A stretch of DNA of 6,260 nt from Actinomycetota bacterium (GTDB taxonomy: Bacteria > Actinomycetota > Humimicrobiia > Humimicrobiales > Humimicrobiaceae), in assembly GCA_023379515.1 (NCBI GenBank), contig JAMCQQ010000525.1, positions 1 through 6,260 of the forward strand, in the 5' to 3' direction. The notes under the pieces were generated by a model. The model had not been told where the DNA came from, searched no databases, and saw only the letters and a list, made by a program, of their open reading frames with translations. Positions 6,219-6,260 of this stretch are shown here, in pieces. Positions within the stretch are counted from its first letter, which is position 1. Each line of letters begins with the position of its first letter. Both the position numbers and the translations under genes were made by a program.

Positions 6219-6260
6219 TTTTTGCAAATTTTCTCCAGCTACCGGATCATAAGCAATAAT
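6168..6260 (-). pseudogene. fragment of the UDP-glucose 6-dehydrogenase C-terminal domain in inverted orientation
   Basis: From the window end the minus strand reads, in one open frame of 31 codons, IIAYDPVAGENL followed by QKLMPQVKVVDNPIDACVD. This matches the start of the UDP-binding C-terminal domain of UGD, where the family shows V.AYDPVA.EN, then P.V and an A...AD region ahead of the TEW motif. Past 6168 the reading runs into the antisense of the plus-strand HPDR codons and loses sense. In an intact gene this segment would lie roughly 600 bases downstream of 6170 on the plus strand. The rest of the inverted piece, if any, lies outside the window. Confidence 0.75.

Overview
The window is AT-rich (about one third G+C by eye), densely packed and uses the standard bacterial code. 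It is a cell-surface glycoconjugate locus with two divergent arms. Base composition, tight gene overlaps and the protein mixture (multi-TM GT-C transferases, a polyprenyl-phosphate GT2 joined to GtrA, UDP-xylose synthase and UDP-glucose dehydrogenase) would fit an uncultured lineage of the candidate phyla radiation (Patescibacteria). That placement is inference; the sequence alone does not fix it.

Layout. Minus strand, 1226 down to 1: a multi-pass membrane protein resembling GT-C glycosyltransferases. It is broken by a +1 frameshift near 582-604 and runs off the window. At 1227-1385 lies a 159-bp divergent control region with two sigma70-like promoters facing opposite ways, each with its -10 box inside the other's spacer. 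Plus strand, from 1386: five tightly packed genes. They are a 79-aa single-pass membrane protein of unknown function, a 457-aa GT-C-type transferase (17-nt overlap), a 574-aa three-domain fusion of GT2 glycosyltransferase, GtrA-like membrane domain and SAM methyltransferase (ATGA overlap), UDP-glucuronate decarboxylase (UDP-xylose synthase), and the front part of UDP-glucose 6-dehydrogenase.

How they may work together (inference from families). UDP-glucose dehydrogenase makes UDP-glucuronate, and the decarboxylase converts it to UDP-xylose. The GT2 domain would load a sugar on polyprenyl phosphate, the GtrA domain would help it cross or organise in the membrane, and the GT-C enzymes would transfer it to an acceptor outside. 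The fused methyltransferase would modify the sugar, lipid or glycan. Which sugar is carried cannot be read from the sequence.

The most striking structural point is at the right end. The dehydrogenase reads normally up to its HPDRI motif at 6170 and then ends after 15 unrelated residues. The last 93 bases, read on the minus strand, encode a piece of the C-terminal domain of the same kind of enzyme (AYDPVAGEN...). The gene is therefore joined to an inverted copy of its own downstream part, at an 18-nt imperfect palindrome. An amplification or assembly chimera at a contig end is the simplest explanation; a real inversion is the alternative. Together with the frameshift at the left end, this means both edge genes should be treated as damaged.
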